Source: Bacteroidales bacterium KHT7 (lineage in GTDB: Bacteria > Bacteroidota > Bacteroidia > Bacteroidales > Bacteroidaceae). Taken from it: a DNA stretch of 64,000 nucleotides. Under the pieces are notes generated by a model. The model worked only from the letters and a program-made list of their open reading frames with translations. It made no database searches and had not been told where the DNA came from. Shown here piece after piece: positions 1 through 7,714 of the stretch. The first letter of the stretch is position 1; each line of letters starts with the position of its first letter. The position numbers were made by a program, and so were the translations under genes. The stretch spans positions 68,338-132,337 of the forward strand of contig FNBQ01000009.1 of assembly GCA_900102385.1 (NCBI GenBank), given 5' to 3'.

Positions 1-1061
1 GATTTCTGAACCTTCGCCCCATCGTCGAACTGATAACTGCTAAGATAGTCGCGCATGAACTCGCCTCCTGCGGTAAGCGTGTTGCACGTGCCGAACGAGT
101 GGTTGTAAAGTCCGCGCACAATGTTCTGCACGTTGCTGTAGTCGCGAATGTCGAGTTTCGCCAGTTTCTGAAAATCGCTCTTGTCGTACTGGTCGAAACT
201 GTACGAAACCTCGATGTCGTCGTTTTCAGAAATGCGGTATTTGGCGCGCAGACCAGCCGAGTAGTCGCGATAGCGGTCGGGCAGAAGAGGGTTGAAGAGC
301 CTCTCCCTGAAGAAATATCCGGCTCTTGCCGTTATCTTCAGCCCGTCGCAAGGCTTTAACACAAGATGGTCTTTAAAGTTCCATGTCCTTCCGCCGTAAA
401 CGCTGCTCACGATGTTCGACGACAGACCGCCCTCGGCGCTATGCACATCGTAGGTGTCTATTCTCGTATGCTGAACGCTCAGATTGTTGGTTGCGATGCC
501 TTTGCTTATGCCTATGCCTGCGCCGTAGCGTTGCTCGTTGTGCGCCGCTATGCGCGCGTTGGCGTTTATCTTGAATAGCGATTTCTGTTTGTCCTTAGTA
601 ATGATGTTTATAACGCCGCCGTTCGCGCTCGAGCCGTAGAGAGCCGAGGCTGCGCCCTTAACAATCTCTATTCGCTCAACGTTGCTCATGTCTATGCGCT
701 GAAAATCGGTATTGTCCATTGTTTCGCCGGCAAGCCTCTCGCCGTCAATCAGGAACAGCACGCCCTGACCGCTGAAGCCAGCCATGTTCATGTTTACCTG
801 CTGACTCATGGAATAACTGAACTCAACGCCCGGAATCTCCTGCTGAAGAAGGTCGCTTATGTTCGTTGCATCGCTCTCTTTTATGTCCTTTGCCGAGATA
901 AGACGCGTCTGGATAGGCGTTTCGGCAAGAACCTTGAGCGTGCGAGTGCCAGTAACCACAAACTCCTCCATCTGCACAGAGTCGGCATATTCGGTCTGCG
1001 CGCCTGCGTTGGCTGCAAATGCAAGCAGACAGGCGAGCGCGATGTATTGTCTTTTATTCAT
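1..1061 (-). CDS. TonB-dependent outer-membrane receptor, probably haem/iron (C-terminus outside window)
   Basis: The visible part starts MNKRQYIALACLLAF, a signal peptide, and continues with a plug domain: VEEFVVTGTRT-like TonB box region, then the pattern GQGVLFLIDGERL and VERIEIVKGAASALYGSSA, which is typical of TonB-dependent receptors. About 350 residues of plug and early barrel are present and the gene runs off the left edge. Its ATG (complement of 1059-1061) overlaps the stop of the upstream HmuY-like gene by 8 bases, so the two are translationally coupled. That pairing is the arrangement of hmuY-hmuR of Porphyromonas, where HmuY captures haem and HmuR imports it across the outer membrane. 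Haem as substrate is inferred from the neighbour, not from the receptor itself. Confidence 0.9.
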   Translation of the reverse strand, partial: MNKRQYIALACLLAFAANAGAQTEYADSVQMEEFVVTGTRTLKVLAETPIQTRLISAKDIKESDATNISDLLQQEIPGVEFSYSMSQQVNMNMAGFSGQGVLFLIDGERLAGETMDNTDFQRIDMSNVERIEIVKGAASALYGSSANGGVINIITKDKQKSLFKINANARIAAHNEQRYGAGIGISKGIATNNLSVQHTRIDTYDVHSAEGGLSSNIVSSVYGGRTWNFKDHLVLKPCDGLKITARAGYFFRERLFNPLLPDRYRDYSAGLRAKYRISENDDIEVSYSFDQYDKSDFQKLAKLDIRDYSNVQNIVRGLYNHSFGTCNTLTAGGEFMRDYLSSYQFDDGAKVQK

Positions 1062-1812
1062 ACGGATAAATGTAGTCGATGGTTAGATATCCCTTCAGAT
1101 TGTTAGGGCTGATATAGTTGGCAAGATGCAGAGCCGCCATCGTTCCGTCGTGAAGACGCACGATGTAGACCTTTCCCGAAGGATGATATGTTGGCGGCGG
1201 AGTGGTGATGTCCATCACCAGCCATTTGCCCAAGACAGGGTTGCTGAGGCTGTTCTGATAGCCTATGTAGTAGGAGAGCATCCCCGAAATGTCGGTCATC
1301 ACGCTGTTCTCGTTCCACACATCTTCGGTAAAGACAACGTTACTGAATTCCGATGCCGCCGGAAGGTCGTCGAGCGATGTGAATTCAGTCTCGTATGCGC
1401 CGCCGTTTTTTATTCGTGAGTCAAACTTATGCACGGCAAAATCCCAGTCCGACGGCTCGGGCATGGCATCGGTCTTGACAAGTTTCTTGAATGTATAGGT
1501 GTCGTTCTTCAAATCTACTTCGTGATACGTTATGCCCGATTTGCCGTCCCATTCGCCCGTGAGCAACGTAGGAACATCCATAGCCGTAACGCTGCGGTCG
1601 TGCAGGTTGATGTAATGCCATTTGTCGAATGTCGAAGCATTAACGACGATGCGTCCGCGGCGGGTCGAAGGGTTGTATTCGCCCTCCGAGACGTTGCCCT
1701 CCGAAGGCTCGTCGTACACTCCGTCGAACAGTCCGTTGCACGATGATAACAGAAGAAGCGACAATGTTATTGCCGCTCCTTCTATAGTATTTGTTATTTT
1801 TTTGTTCCTCAT
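1054..1812 (-). CDS. HmuY-family haem-binding lipoprotein
   Basis: 252 residues. The N-terminus carries a signal peptide and a lipobox (LLLLSSCNG), so the protein is probably a surface or outer-membrane lipoprotein. The body matches the HmuY family in layout: a DWDFAVHKFDSRIKNGGAYE segment and a beta-rich C-terminus with KVYIVRLHDGTMAALHL and YLTIDYIYPYE. HmuY proteins sequester haem and hand it to a TonB receptor. The gene sits between a calycin-like lipoprotein (stop and start overlap by one base at 1812) and the TonB receptor (8-base overlap), so the three form one operon. The haem-ligating histidines of the Porphyromonas protein cannot be assigned by eye, so ligand identity is inferred. 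Confidence 0.85.
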   Translation of the reverse strand: MRNKKITNTIEGAAITLSLLLLSSCNGLFDGVYDEPSEGNVSEGEYNPSTRRGRIVVNASTFDKWHYINLHDRSVTAMDVPTLLTGEWDGKSGITYHEVDLKNDTYTFKKLVKTDAMPEPSDWDFAVHKFDSRIKNGGAYETEFTSLDDLPAASEFSNVVFTEDVWNENSVMTDISGMLSYYIGYQNSLSNPVLGKWLVMDITTPPPTYHPSGKVYIVRLHDGTMAALHLANYISPNNLKGYLTIDYIYPYE

Positions 1813-2672
1813 TATTTCGATGTGAAAACGACTGTGATTGCCATCGGCATCTTTCCAGCCTGAACGTTGAGTTTTACGTTAGCCTTGCCATCTTTCAGAG
1901 TTCCCGAAACAATCTCGCCGGTAATATCCATGGTCTCGGTCTTGGCTGTAAACTGCATTGGCTTCATGCTTATTGTGCCGTCCTCGAGTTCCTCAATCTC
2001 GATGTTCTCGATTGTGAAGGCTGGGATTGTCATCGTATTGTATTCAACTGCGCCGATTGTAGCGTTGATGTGGTTCTTGTCTGTGGCAGTAACGGTAATG
2101 TTCTGCTCCTTGTTTCCAAGAGAGTTGCCCATAACCTGAAGGTCTGCATCGCCCTTGTATGAGCCTGCAACCTTCTCGGCCAATGTAAGAGGCTCTGAAG
2201 AGTAGTTAAGGATAAGGGTGAATGGCATAGTGCCGACCTTTGTCATCACGATGCTGAATGTAAGAACACCGTTCTCGATAGAACCGCTATAAGTACACTC
2301 TATATCGAAAGAACCGCTCTTTGACTTTGTTGTTTCCTTCTGCTCGAAGGTGATTTTGCCGTTAGAGCTGCTTGTAACCTTTGCGCCTGTAACGCTGAAA
2401 GCCTCGAAAGTGATAGTATTTCCGCCAGTTGTAGGGCTCTCGAACTTGTCAACCAGAATGTCGATTGTCTTGTTGTCTGTATTTGTTACTGTTGCCTTTA
2501 CTGCGATAGGATTATACAGAATTTCTGGCATATCCTTTACGCTTGGAGTGAGATAGCCGTTGTACGAAGTTGTCTCTACGTTAGGTGTCTCTTCATCGTC
2601 TCCGCATGAGATGAAGGCTGATGATGTAATGACCATGAATATAGCCATCAGAATGAATTTCAGTTTGCTCAT
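1812..2672 (-). CDS. Lipoprotein with calycin-like beta-barrel repeats
   Basis: I start the gene at MSKLKFILMAIFMVITS (complement of 2670-2672) because it opens a clean lipoprotein signal ending SSAFISCGDDE. An in-frame upstream start at 2705 would add 11 residues before the signal. The mature protein of about 265 residues is beta-rich and contains two similar halves: one around YNGYLTPSVKDMP and a second around EKVAGSYKGDADLQVMG, both with the KITFEQ/NITVTATDKN type strands of Bacteroidetes calycin-like (lipocalin-fold) domains. It is the first gene of the haem operon and its stop overlaps the HmuY start. A role in ligand capture at the surface is plausible but is not shown by the sequence. 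Confidence 0.75.
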   Translation of the reverse strand: MSKLKFILMAIFMVITSSAFISCGDDEETPNVETTSYNGYLTPSVKDMPEILYNPIAVKATVTNTDNKTIDILVDKFESPTTGGNTITFEAFSVTGAKVTSSSNGKITFEQKETTKSKSGSFDIECTYSGSIENGVLTFSIVMTKVGTMPFTLILNYSSEPLTLAEKVAGSYKGDADLQVMGNSLGNKEQNITVTATDKNHINATIGAVEYNTMTIPAFTIENIEIEELEDGTISMKPMQFTAKTETMDITGEIVSGTLKDGKANVKLNVQAGKMPMAITVVFTSK

Positions 2673-2702
2673 TTTATTATAATGTTTTTTAATTTGCAGT
2701 TG

Positions 2703-2710
2703 CAAAAGTA
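2703..2710 (-). promoter_or_regulatory. -7 box for the haem operon
   Basis: The minus strand reads TACTTTTG, matching the Bacteroidetes -7 consensus TAnnTTTG, 31 bases before the calycin-like start. No good -33 TTTG is seen. No Fur or haem-regulator box was recognised. Confidence 0.45.
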
Positions 2711-2774
2711 AATAGATATATTTATATACACAATCCTTATTTTTAGGGATGTATTGTATAAAAATATTGCTAAT

Positions 2775-4238
2775 TTAATTCTTCTTTATCGGCGTTTTGC
2801 CCATCGATGCAGCTTTTTTCAGCATAAGGTCGAGGGCGGCATCGTGCTCGTTCGGAATCTTTCCGTCGAGGATGGCATTCTTTACCGTATCCTTCAGCGT
2901 CTTAATCCACGGACCGGGAGTCTCGCCGAAAATCTCCATAATCTCGTTGCCGTCAACTGGTGGCTGGAAGTTGCGTATCCGGTCTTTCTCCTCCAAGTCG
3001 ACAAGTTTCTGCCTTACAAGCTTGAAGTTATCGAGGAAGTGCTGCTTTCTGGCTTCGTTCTTGCTTGTGATGTCAGCCTCGCAGAGCATCATAAGGTCGT
3101 CGATGTCGTCGCCAGCCTCGAACAGAAGTCGGCGCACCGCGCTGTCGGTAACCTCCTCGTCGGCAATGACGATAGGGCGCATGTGCAGACCAACGAGCTT
3201 CTTTACATACTTCATCTTTTCGTTCATCGGCAGCTTCATGTTCCTGAATATCTCAGGAATCATCTTCTCGCCAATATAGTTATGGTTGTGGAATGTCCAG
3301 CCTATGTTGTTCTCCCATCGCTTGCTGCGCGGCTTGCCTATGTCGTGCAGAAGGGCAGCCCATCTGAGCCACAGATTGTCGGTGTGCTTGCTGATGTTGT
3401 CGAGCACCTCGAGCGTGTGGTAGAAGTTGTCCTTGTGGGCGCGTCCGTTGCGCACCTCAACGCCCTGAAGCGAAACAAGTTCGGGGAAGATGATGGCAAG
3501 CAGTCCGCAGCGGTCAAGCTCAACAAAGCCTTTCGAAGGGATAGGCGAGAGCATAATCTTGTTAAGCTCGTCGATTATGCGCTCTTTTGATATTATACTT
3601 ATGCGCTCCTTGTTGCGCTCCAGAGCCTCGAACGTCTCGTCTTCGATGAAGAAGTTAAGCTGGGTGGCAAAACGGATGCAACGCATCATGCGCAGCGGAT
3701 CGTCGCTGAACGTGATGTCGGGGTCGCATGGTGTGCAGATTATCTTGTCTCTGAGGTCGAGAATACCGTCGAAAGGGTCGACAAGTTCGCCGAATCGCGG
3801 TTTGTTAAGGCAGATAGCCAGAGCGTTTATGGTGAAGTCGCGTCGCAGCTGGTCGTCTTCGAGTGTTCCGTCCTCGACGATAGGCTTGCGCGAGTCGTGG
3901 CTGTAGCTTTCCTTGCGTGCGCCAACAAATTCGACCTCCGTCTCGTGCCGCTCGCCGTTTATCTTTTCTGAGAACTTAACCTGAGCCGTTCCGAAGTTGC
4001 GGAAAACAGACACATGGGCTCTCTTGCCCAGTTTCTTGCCTAACGCTTCGGCAACCTTTATTCCGCTTCCCACAACAACCACGTCGATGTCTTTCGAAGG
4101 ACGTTCGAGGAAGATGTCGCGCACGTATCCGCCTACGACATAACACTCAACGCCAAGTTCATCGGCAGTCTCTGAAATGGTGTGAAAAATGGGAAGATCG
4201 AGCTTCTTAACAAGTTCTTCTTGAGTGAGTTCTAACAT
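2775..4238 (-). CDS. CCA tRNA nucleotidyltransferase / poly(A) polymerase family, with HD domain
   Basis: 487 residues from MLELTQEELVKK (start at 4238; a longer frame to 4337 would read through the promoter region and overlap the upstream gene). The nucleotidyltransferase head is clear: GGYVRDIFL followed by the DxD in KDIDVVVVG, then GTLEDDQLRRDFTINAL and DPFDGILDLRDKII, and the RMMRCIRFATQL helix. The C-terminal half carries an HD phosphohydrolase domain with LHDIGKPRSKRW. The enzyme adds or repairs the CCA end of tRNAs; the HD domain is thought to remove 2',3'-cyclic phosphate or act on damaged ends. It is a core gene with its own -7 box and lies 70 bases after the BatD-like gene. Confidence 0.9.
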   Translation of the reverse strand: MLELTQEELVKKLDLPIFHTISETADELGVECYVVGGYVRDIFLERPSKDIDVVVVGSGIKVAEALGKKLGKRAHVSVFRNFGTAQVKFSEKINGERHETEVEFVGARKESYSHDSRKPIVEDGTLEDDQLRRDFTINALAICLNKPRFGELVDPFDGILDLRDKIICTPCDPDITFSDDPLRMMRCIRFATQLNFFIEDETFEALERNKERISIISKERIIDELNKIMLSPIPSKGFVELDRCGLLAIIFPELVSLQGVEVRNGRAHKDNFYHTLEVLDNISKHTDNLWLRWAALLHDIGKPRSKRWENNIGWTFHNHNYIGEKMIPEIFRNMKLPMNEKMKYVKKLVGLHMRPIVIADEEVTDSAVRRLLFEAGDDIDDLMMLCEADITSKNEARKQHFLDNFKLVRQKLVDLEEKDRIRNFQPPVDGNEIMEIFGETPGPWIKTLKDTVKNAILDGKIPNEHDAALDLMLKKAASMGKTPIKKN

Positions 4239-4258
4239 ACGTTTTTGTTTTGCGGCTG

Positions 4259-4266
4259 CAAAAATA
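4259..4266 (-). promoter_or_regulatory. -7 box for the CCA enzyme gene
   Basis: Minus-strand TATTTTTG (TAnnTTTG) 21 bases before the chosen ATG at 4238. Its position between the two genes supports the shorter start. Confidence 0.45.
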
Positions 4267-4308
4267 CAAAAAAATGTGCATATACGACTCACTTTGCCGT
4301 TCTTAGCA

Positions 4309-5289
4309 TCATAATTCGCGAAGCATGCTGCGGTCAATCTCCGGTTCTCGCTGCTTTGGCTGAGGTTTTTCGGCTTGCTGAGGCTGCTGCTTTATGCTTC
4401 CCGGCGCAACCACCTTGATTTTCTTTGCCGGCGAGGTTATAATCTTCTCCTCGATGCGGTATTTAGGCTGGCTGAAGAAGCCGAACGGGTCGAATGGGTC
4501 GACAGTCTGGCTCTCTACCACGCGCACCATAACCTTCAGCTTTATCTGCGGAATGGTAATCTCGCCCTGCTTGTTAGGTGCTTTAATCAGATACTGATAC
4601 CAGTTTAGGGTTGTGTATTTTCTGCCGTTCACGATGTCCCAGCCCTGTCTGCGCGTCAGACGGTTTACAGGCTGTTTCAGACCCTTGTATCCTTTGAATG
4701 TAGGCTCTTGAACGTCGAGAATCTCCTGCAAGTCGTAAGTCGAGTAGATTCGGTAGTTTATAATCATGCTGTCGCCCGCGGCAATCTTGTGACTGTTGTA
4801 CTGAACATCAACAAAGACCTCATCGTCAGAAACCGTGCTCTTTTCTGCTTCTTTCTGCTTCTCCTGCTTTGGCGCGGGATTTATCAGGATTGCTATCGGA
4901 TGTGAGAACGACATGGTTGAGTCGGTCTTGAATACAATTGCCGGAATGGTAGTGCTGCCCTTCTGGCTGGCTTCGAGAATGTAGGTGTAAATCTGCGAAT
5001 ATTTTTCCACTCTCTTTCCGCCCTGAACGGATATTGAACTTTGGCTGCTATGCATCGGTCCCGAAACAATCTTCATGTTTTGCACGTCGCCATCTTCAAA
5101 ATCGAACGAAACCTTGTCTTTCGTCTGTACTTCGAATCTAAGGTGAATCTTCTGCCCAACGCAGACAACGCTGTCGCTAACCGAGGCTTTTACGCTGAAC
5201 GAAACTCTACGAACCGTTGCATCAATAGCCTTAACTGGCAAAATTCCTATCAGAATGACTAAGATTTGGCAAAAAATGTATTTTATCAT
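4309..5289 (-). CDS. BatD-like (oxygen tolerance family) secreted protein, short form
   Basis: 326 residues from MIKYIFCQILVILIGIL; the signal peptide ends near PVKA. A start 8 codons upstream at 5313 is possible but would overlap the -7 box. The protein has the BatD pattern: an N-terminal Ig-like domain with VRRVSFSVKASVSDSVVCVG and IYTYILEASQKGSTTIPAI, then a second domain with DDEVFVDVQYNSHKIAAGD, TFKGYKGLKQPVNRL and QYLIKAPNKQGEITIPQI. It stops after a Q/P/K-rich tail without the later domains and C-terminal membrane helix of full BatD proteins, which are often near 600 residues. No batA, batB, batC or batE is nearby, so this is an orphan member, and its function is unknown. Confidence 0.75.
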   Translation of the reverse strand: MIKYIFCQILVILIGILPVKAIDATVRRVSFSVKASVSDSVVCVGQKIHLRFEVQTKDKVSFDFEDGDVQNMKIVSGPMHSSQSSISVQGGKRVEKYSQIYTYILEASQKGSTTIPAIVFKTDSTMSFSHPIAILINPAPKQEKQKEAEKSTVSDDEVFVDVQYNSHKIAAGDSMIINYRIYSTYDLQEILDVQEPTFKGYKGLKQPVNRLTRRQGWDIVNGRKYTTLNWYQYLIKAPNKQGEITIPQIKLKVMVRVVESQTVDPFDPFGFFSQPKYRIEEKIITSPAKKIKVVAPGSIKQQPQQAEKPQPKQREPEIDRSMLREL

Positions 5290-5310
5290 CGTTGATATAT
5301 AAAAACGGGG

Positions 5311-5318
5311 CAAAATTA
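5311..5318 (-). promoter_or_regulatory. -7 box for the BatD-like gene
   Basis: Minus-strand TAATTTTG (TAnnTTTG), 22 bases ahead of the start at 5289. It is part of a divergent promoter region shared with aroB. Confidence 0.45.
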
Positions 5319-5370
5319 AACTTTTTTTTATAAAGGCAAATGCTAAGGTTACAGAAAAGAATTTTTTTGT

Positions 5371-5378
5371 TACATTTG
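5371..5378 (+). promoter_or_regulatory. -7 box for aroB
   Basis: Plus-strand TACATTTG (TAnnTTTG), 36 bases before the aroB ATG. No -33 TTTG at the usual 19-21 spacing. Confidence 0.45.
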
Positions 5379-5413
5379 CAATGTTGTTTCTTTAAAAAAT
5401 GTAATTAAAAATA

Positions 5414-6472
5414 ATGGCAAAGCAAGAAATTATCATTTCAGAGAATCTTGAGCAGAGTATTGCACACGCAGTTGAGAAGTGTCCGCACGACAAGTTGTTC
5501 GTCCTTACGGATGTCACCACAAGGGAATTGTGCTGGCCTATGATTGAGAAATTCGAGTGTCTGAAAGATGCAATACACATCGTTATCGGAGCAACCGACG
5601 TGCACAAGAATCTCGAAACAATAGCCTCGGTGTGGAAGCAGATGGGCGACAACGGCGGAACACGCCACTCGCTTATGATAAACCTCGGAGGAGGAATGGT
5701 TACAGACCTTGGCGGCTTTGCTGCATCGACCTTTAAGCGAGGCATAAATTACATTAACATCCCTACAACGCTGCTGGCTATGGTCGACGCTTCGGTTGGC
5801 GGAAAGACTGGCATCAACTTTAACGGACTGAAGAACGAGATTGGCGTGTTCAGCCCGGCATCGTCGGTTCTTCTCGATACCGAATTTCTGAAGACGCTCG
5901 ACGCGGCAAACATTGCATCGGGTTATGCCGAGATGCTGAAGCACGGCGTGATAAGCAATACCGAGAACTGGAGTGAACTTCTTAACTTCGACCTTCAGAA
6001 CGTAGATTACAAGCACTTGCAGCAGATGGTTGCCACAAGTGTTGCCATAAAAGAAAGAATTGTTGAGGAAGACCCGTTCGAGAAGGGCATACGCAAGGCT
6101 CTGAACCTTGGCCATACAGCCGGACATGCCTTCGAGAGTCTGGCTCTTGAGGAAAACCGTCCTGTCTTGCACGGATATGCCGTGGCGTGGGGAATGGTGT
6201 GCGAACTCTATCTGAGTGCCGTGAAGACCGACTTCCCGAAGGATAAACTCCGACAGACGGTAGACTACATTAAGCAGTACTACGGAACGTTCGCGTTCGA
6301 CTGCAAACAGTACGACCGGCTCTACGAGCTGATGACGCATGACAAGAAGAACACCGCCGGCGTCATCAACTTCACGCTGATGGGAGAGATTGGAGACATC
6401 CGCATAAATCAGAGCGCAGACAAGACAGAGATTTTCGAGATGCTCGACTTTTTCAGAGAAACAGTTGGATGA
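5414..6472 (+). CDS. aroB: 3-dehydroquinate synthase
   Basis: 352 residues, the usual family length. It converts DAHP to 3-dehydroquinate, the second step of the shikimate pathway, in the cytoplasm with NAD+ and a divalent metal. The NAD-binding segment GGGMVTDLGGFAASTFKRGI, the PTTLLAMVDASVGGKTGIN segment and the metal-binding region (NLGHTAGHAFE and HGYAVAWGM with its histidines) are all present. The gene has its own -7 box and is divergent from the BatD-like gene. The next gene, an AraC-type regulator, starts 48 bases after the stop and may be co-transcribed, but no functional link is evident. Confidence 0.95.
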   Translation: MAKQEIIISENLEQSIAHAVEKCPHDKLFVLTDVTTRELCWPMIEKFECLKDAIHIVIGATDVHKNLETIASVWKQMGDNGGTRHSLMINLGGGMVTDLGGFAASTFKRGINYINIPTTLLAMVDASVGGKTGINFNGLKNEIGVFSPASSVLLDTEFLKTLDAANIASGYAEMLKHGVISNTENWSELLNFDLQNVDYKHLQQMVATSVAIKERIVEEDPFEKGIRKALNLGHTAGHAFESLALEENRPVLHGYAVAWGMVCELYLSAVKTDFPKDKLRQTVDYIKQYYGTFAFDCKQYDRLYELMTHDKKNTAGVINFTLMGEIGDIRINQSADKTEIFEMLDFFRETVG

Positions 6473-6520
6473 CAAGACAACTTTTCAGAACTCAGCATCA
6501 ACAACCAGTAAGGTAAAATC

Positions 6521-7663
6521 ATGGAATTAACGATATATCAGTATTCATTCCTATTGTTCGGTCTTTTCAGTCTGGCTCTGGGCTTGACAATGCTTGTGTG
6601 TTGGCCTACCGGAAGTTTCAAACTGAGCAAGTACCGCGACTCTAAGATTATGTTTGGCGTAACGTTTACGGCTATAAGCGTCGGAAACTGCTTCAGAATG
6701 TACAACTCAGCCTTCGGCGAGACGCCGCAGGTCTATGCCGACTTTCTGTCGCCATATGTTATCTCGCTGATTCTCATGTTTATAATTCTCTTCGGATATT
6801 CCATTCTCGCGCTCTACCGCTCCGAGCATATCGGTATAAGGACTGCGCTTGCCGACGTGGGCATTACCGCCGTTGCCATCTTGGTCTACTTTGTTCACGA
6901 GCGCAACAACATAATGGAGATTTATGATTTAGACTATTTCCTTACGCATATTGGCGAGTTTGCGATGTACTGGCGAGTGGTGATGCTTGCCGTGGCTGTA
7001 TTCCTGTTCCTGAAATATGCCATTCTTATCGAGTCTACCCGAAAGAAGTTCAAGGAGATAATCGACATGTTCTTCTCCGAGGCAGAGAGATACAGCCTTC
7101 CGTGGGTGCGCTCGGCTTTCTACGGGGCGATTATGGTGGGAATTCTGGCTATCGTGTGCGTGGCGGTAAACTCGCAGACTCTGTTCGTGTTCTTTGTTGT
7201 TGTGCTGCTCACATTCATGTTCATCTTCGTGGTTTCGTATCTGATGTATCCGATAACATATTTCGACATCAGTTCGGTAATCGAGGCACCCGAAAGTCTG
7301 AGGATGAGACTTGAAGAGGAGATGGGCTCGACCGAGAAGATTGACGAGAAGATTGAGAAGTGGAAGCAGAGACGCGGCTACACTCAGTTTAACATAAACG
7401 TGGTGCGCATGAGCGAGGATGTGATTTGCTCGCAGGTTGCCATCCTCAACTACTTGAAGAGAGCCAACATCAGTTTTTACGACTGGATTGGCAAGATGCG
7501 TATGCAGGAGGCTAAGAAGCGTATGCTCGAAGAGAAGAGAAATACTGACTTGGGCGACTTGTCGTTCGAACTCGGCTATTCCTCATATCACGTTTTTGTG
7601 AGAGAGTTCGTAAAGCGCGAGGGCACAACGCCTTCGCAATGGATTGAAAAGAACACAAAGTGA
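6521..7663 (+). CDS. Membrane-anchored AraC-family transcriptional regulator
   Basis: 380 residues. The first 240 contain six to seven hydrophobic segments (for example YSFLLFGLFSLALGLTMLVC and FVFFVVVLLTFMFIFVVSYL), so the sensor half sits in the inner membrane. The last 100 residues form an AraC DNA-binding domain: ISFYDWIGKMRMQEAKKRML and LGDLSFELGYSSYHVFVREF, with the second helix-turn-helix before KREGTTPSQW. Membrane AraC proteins of this type are common in Bacteroidales and usually control a neighbouring outer-membrane or transport gene. Here the next gene is a large outer-membrane beta-barrel protein 51 bases downstream, the likely target by proximity. The signal sensed is unknown. 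Confidence 0.85.
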   Translation: MELTIYQYSFLLFGLFSLALGLTMLVCWPTGSFKLSKYRDSKIMFGVTFTAISVGNCFRMYNSAFGETPQVYADFLSPYVISLILMFIILFGYSILALYRSEHIGIRTALADVGITAVAILVYFVHERNNIMEIYDLDYFLTHIGEFAMYWRVVMLAVAVFLFLKYAILIESTRKKFKEIIDMFFSEAERYSLPWVRSAFYGAIMVGILAIVCVAVNSQTLFVFFVVVLLTFMFIFVVSYLMYPITYFDISSVIEAPESLRMRLEEEMGSTEKIDEKIEKWKQRRGYTQFNINVVRMSEDVICSQVAILNYLKRANISFYDWIGKMRMQEAKKRMLEEKRNTDLGDLSFELGYSSYHVFVREFVKREGTTPSQWIEKNTK

Positions 7664-7714
7664 AACTAAAACATATTATTAATTTCAAATTATTTTTAAT
7701 TTACAATTTTAATT

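Noticed and set aside
5438..6475. 345-codon minus-strand frame over aroB
   Set aside because: Antisense shadow; aroB on plus has all motifs.
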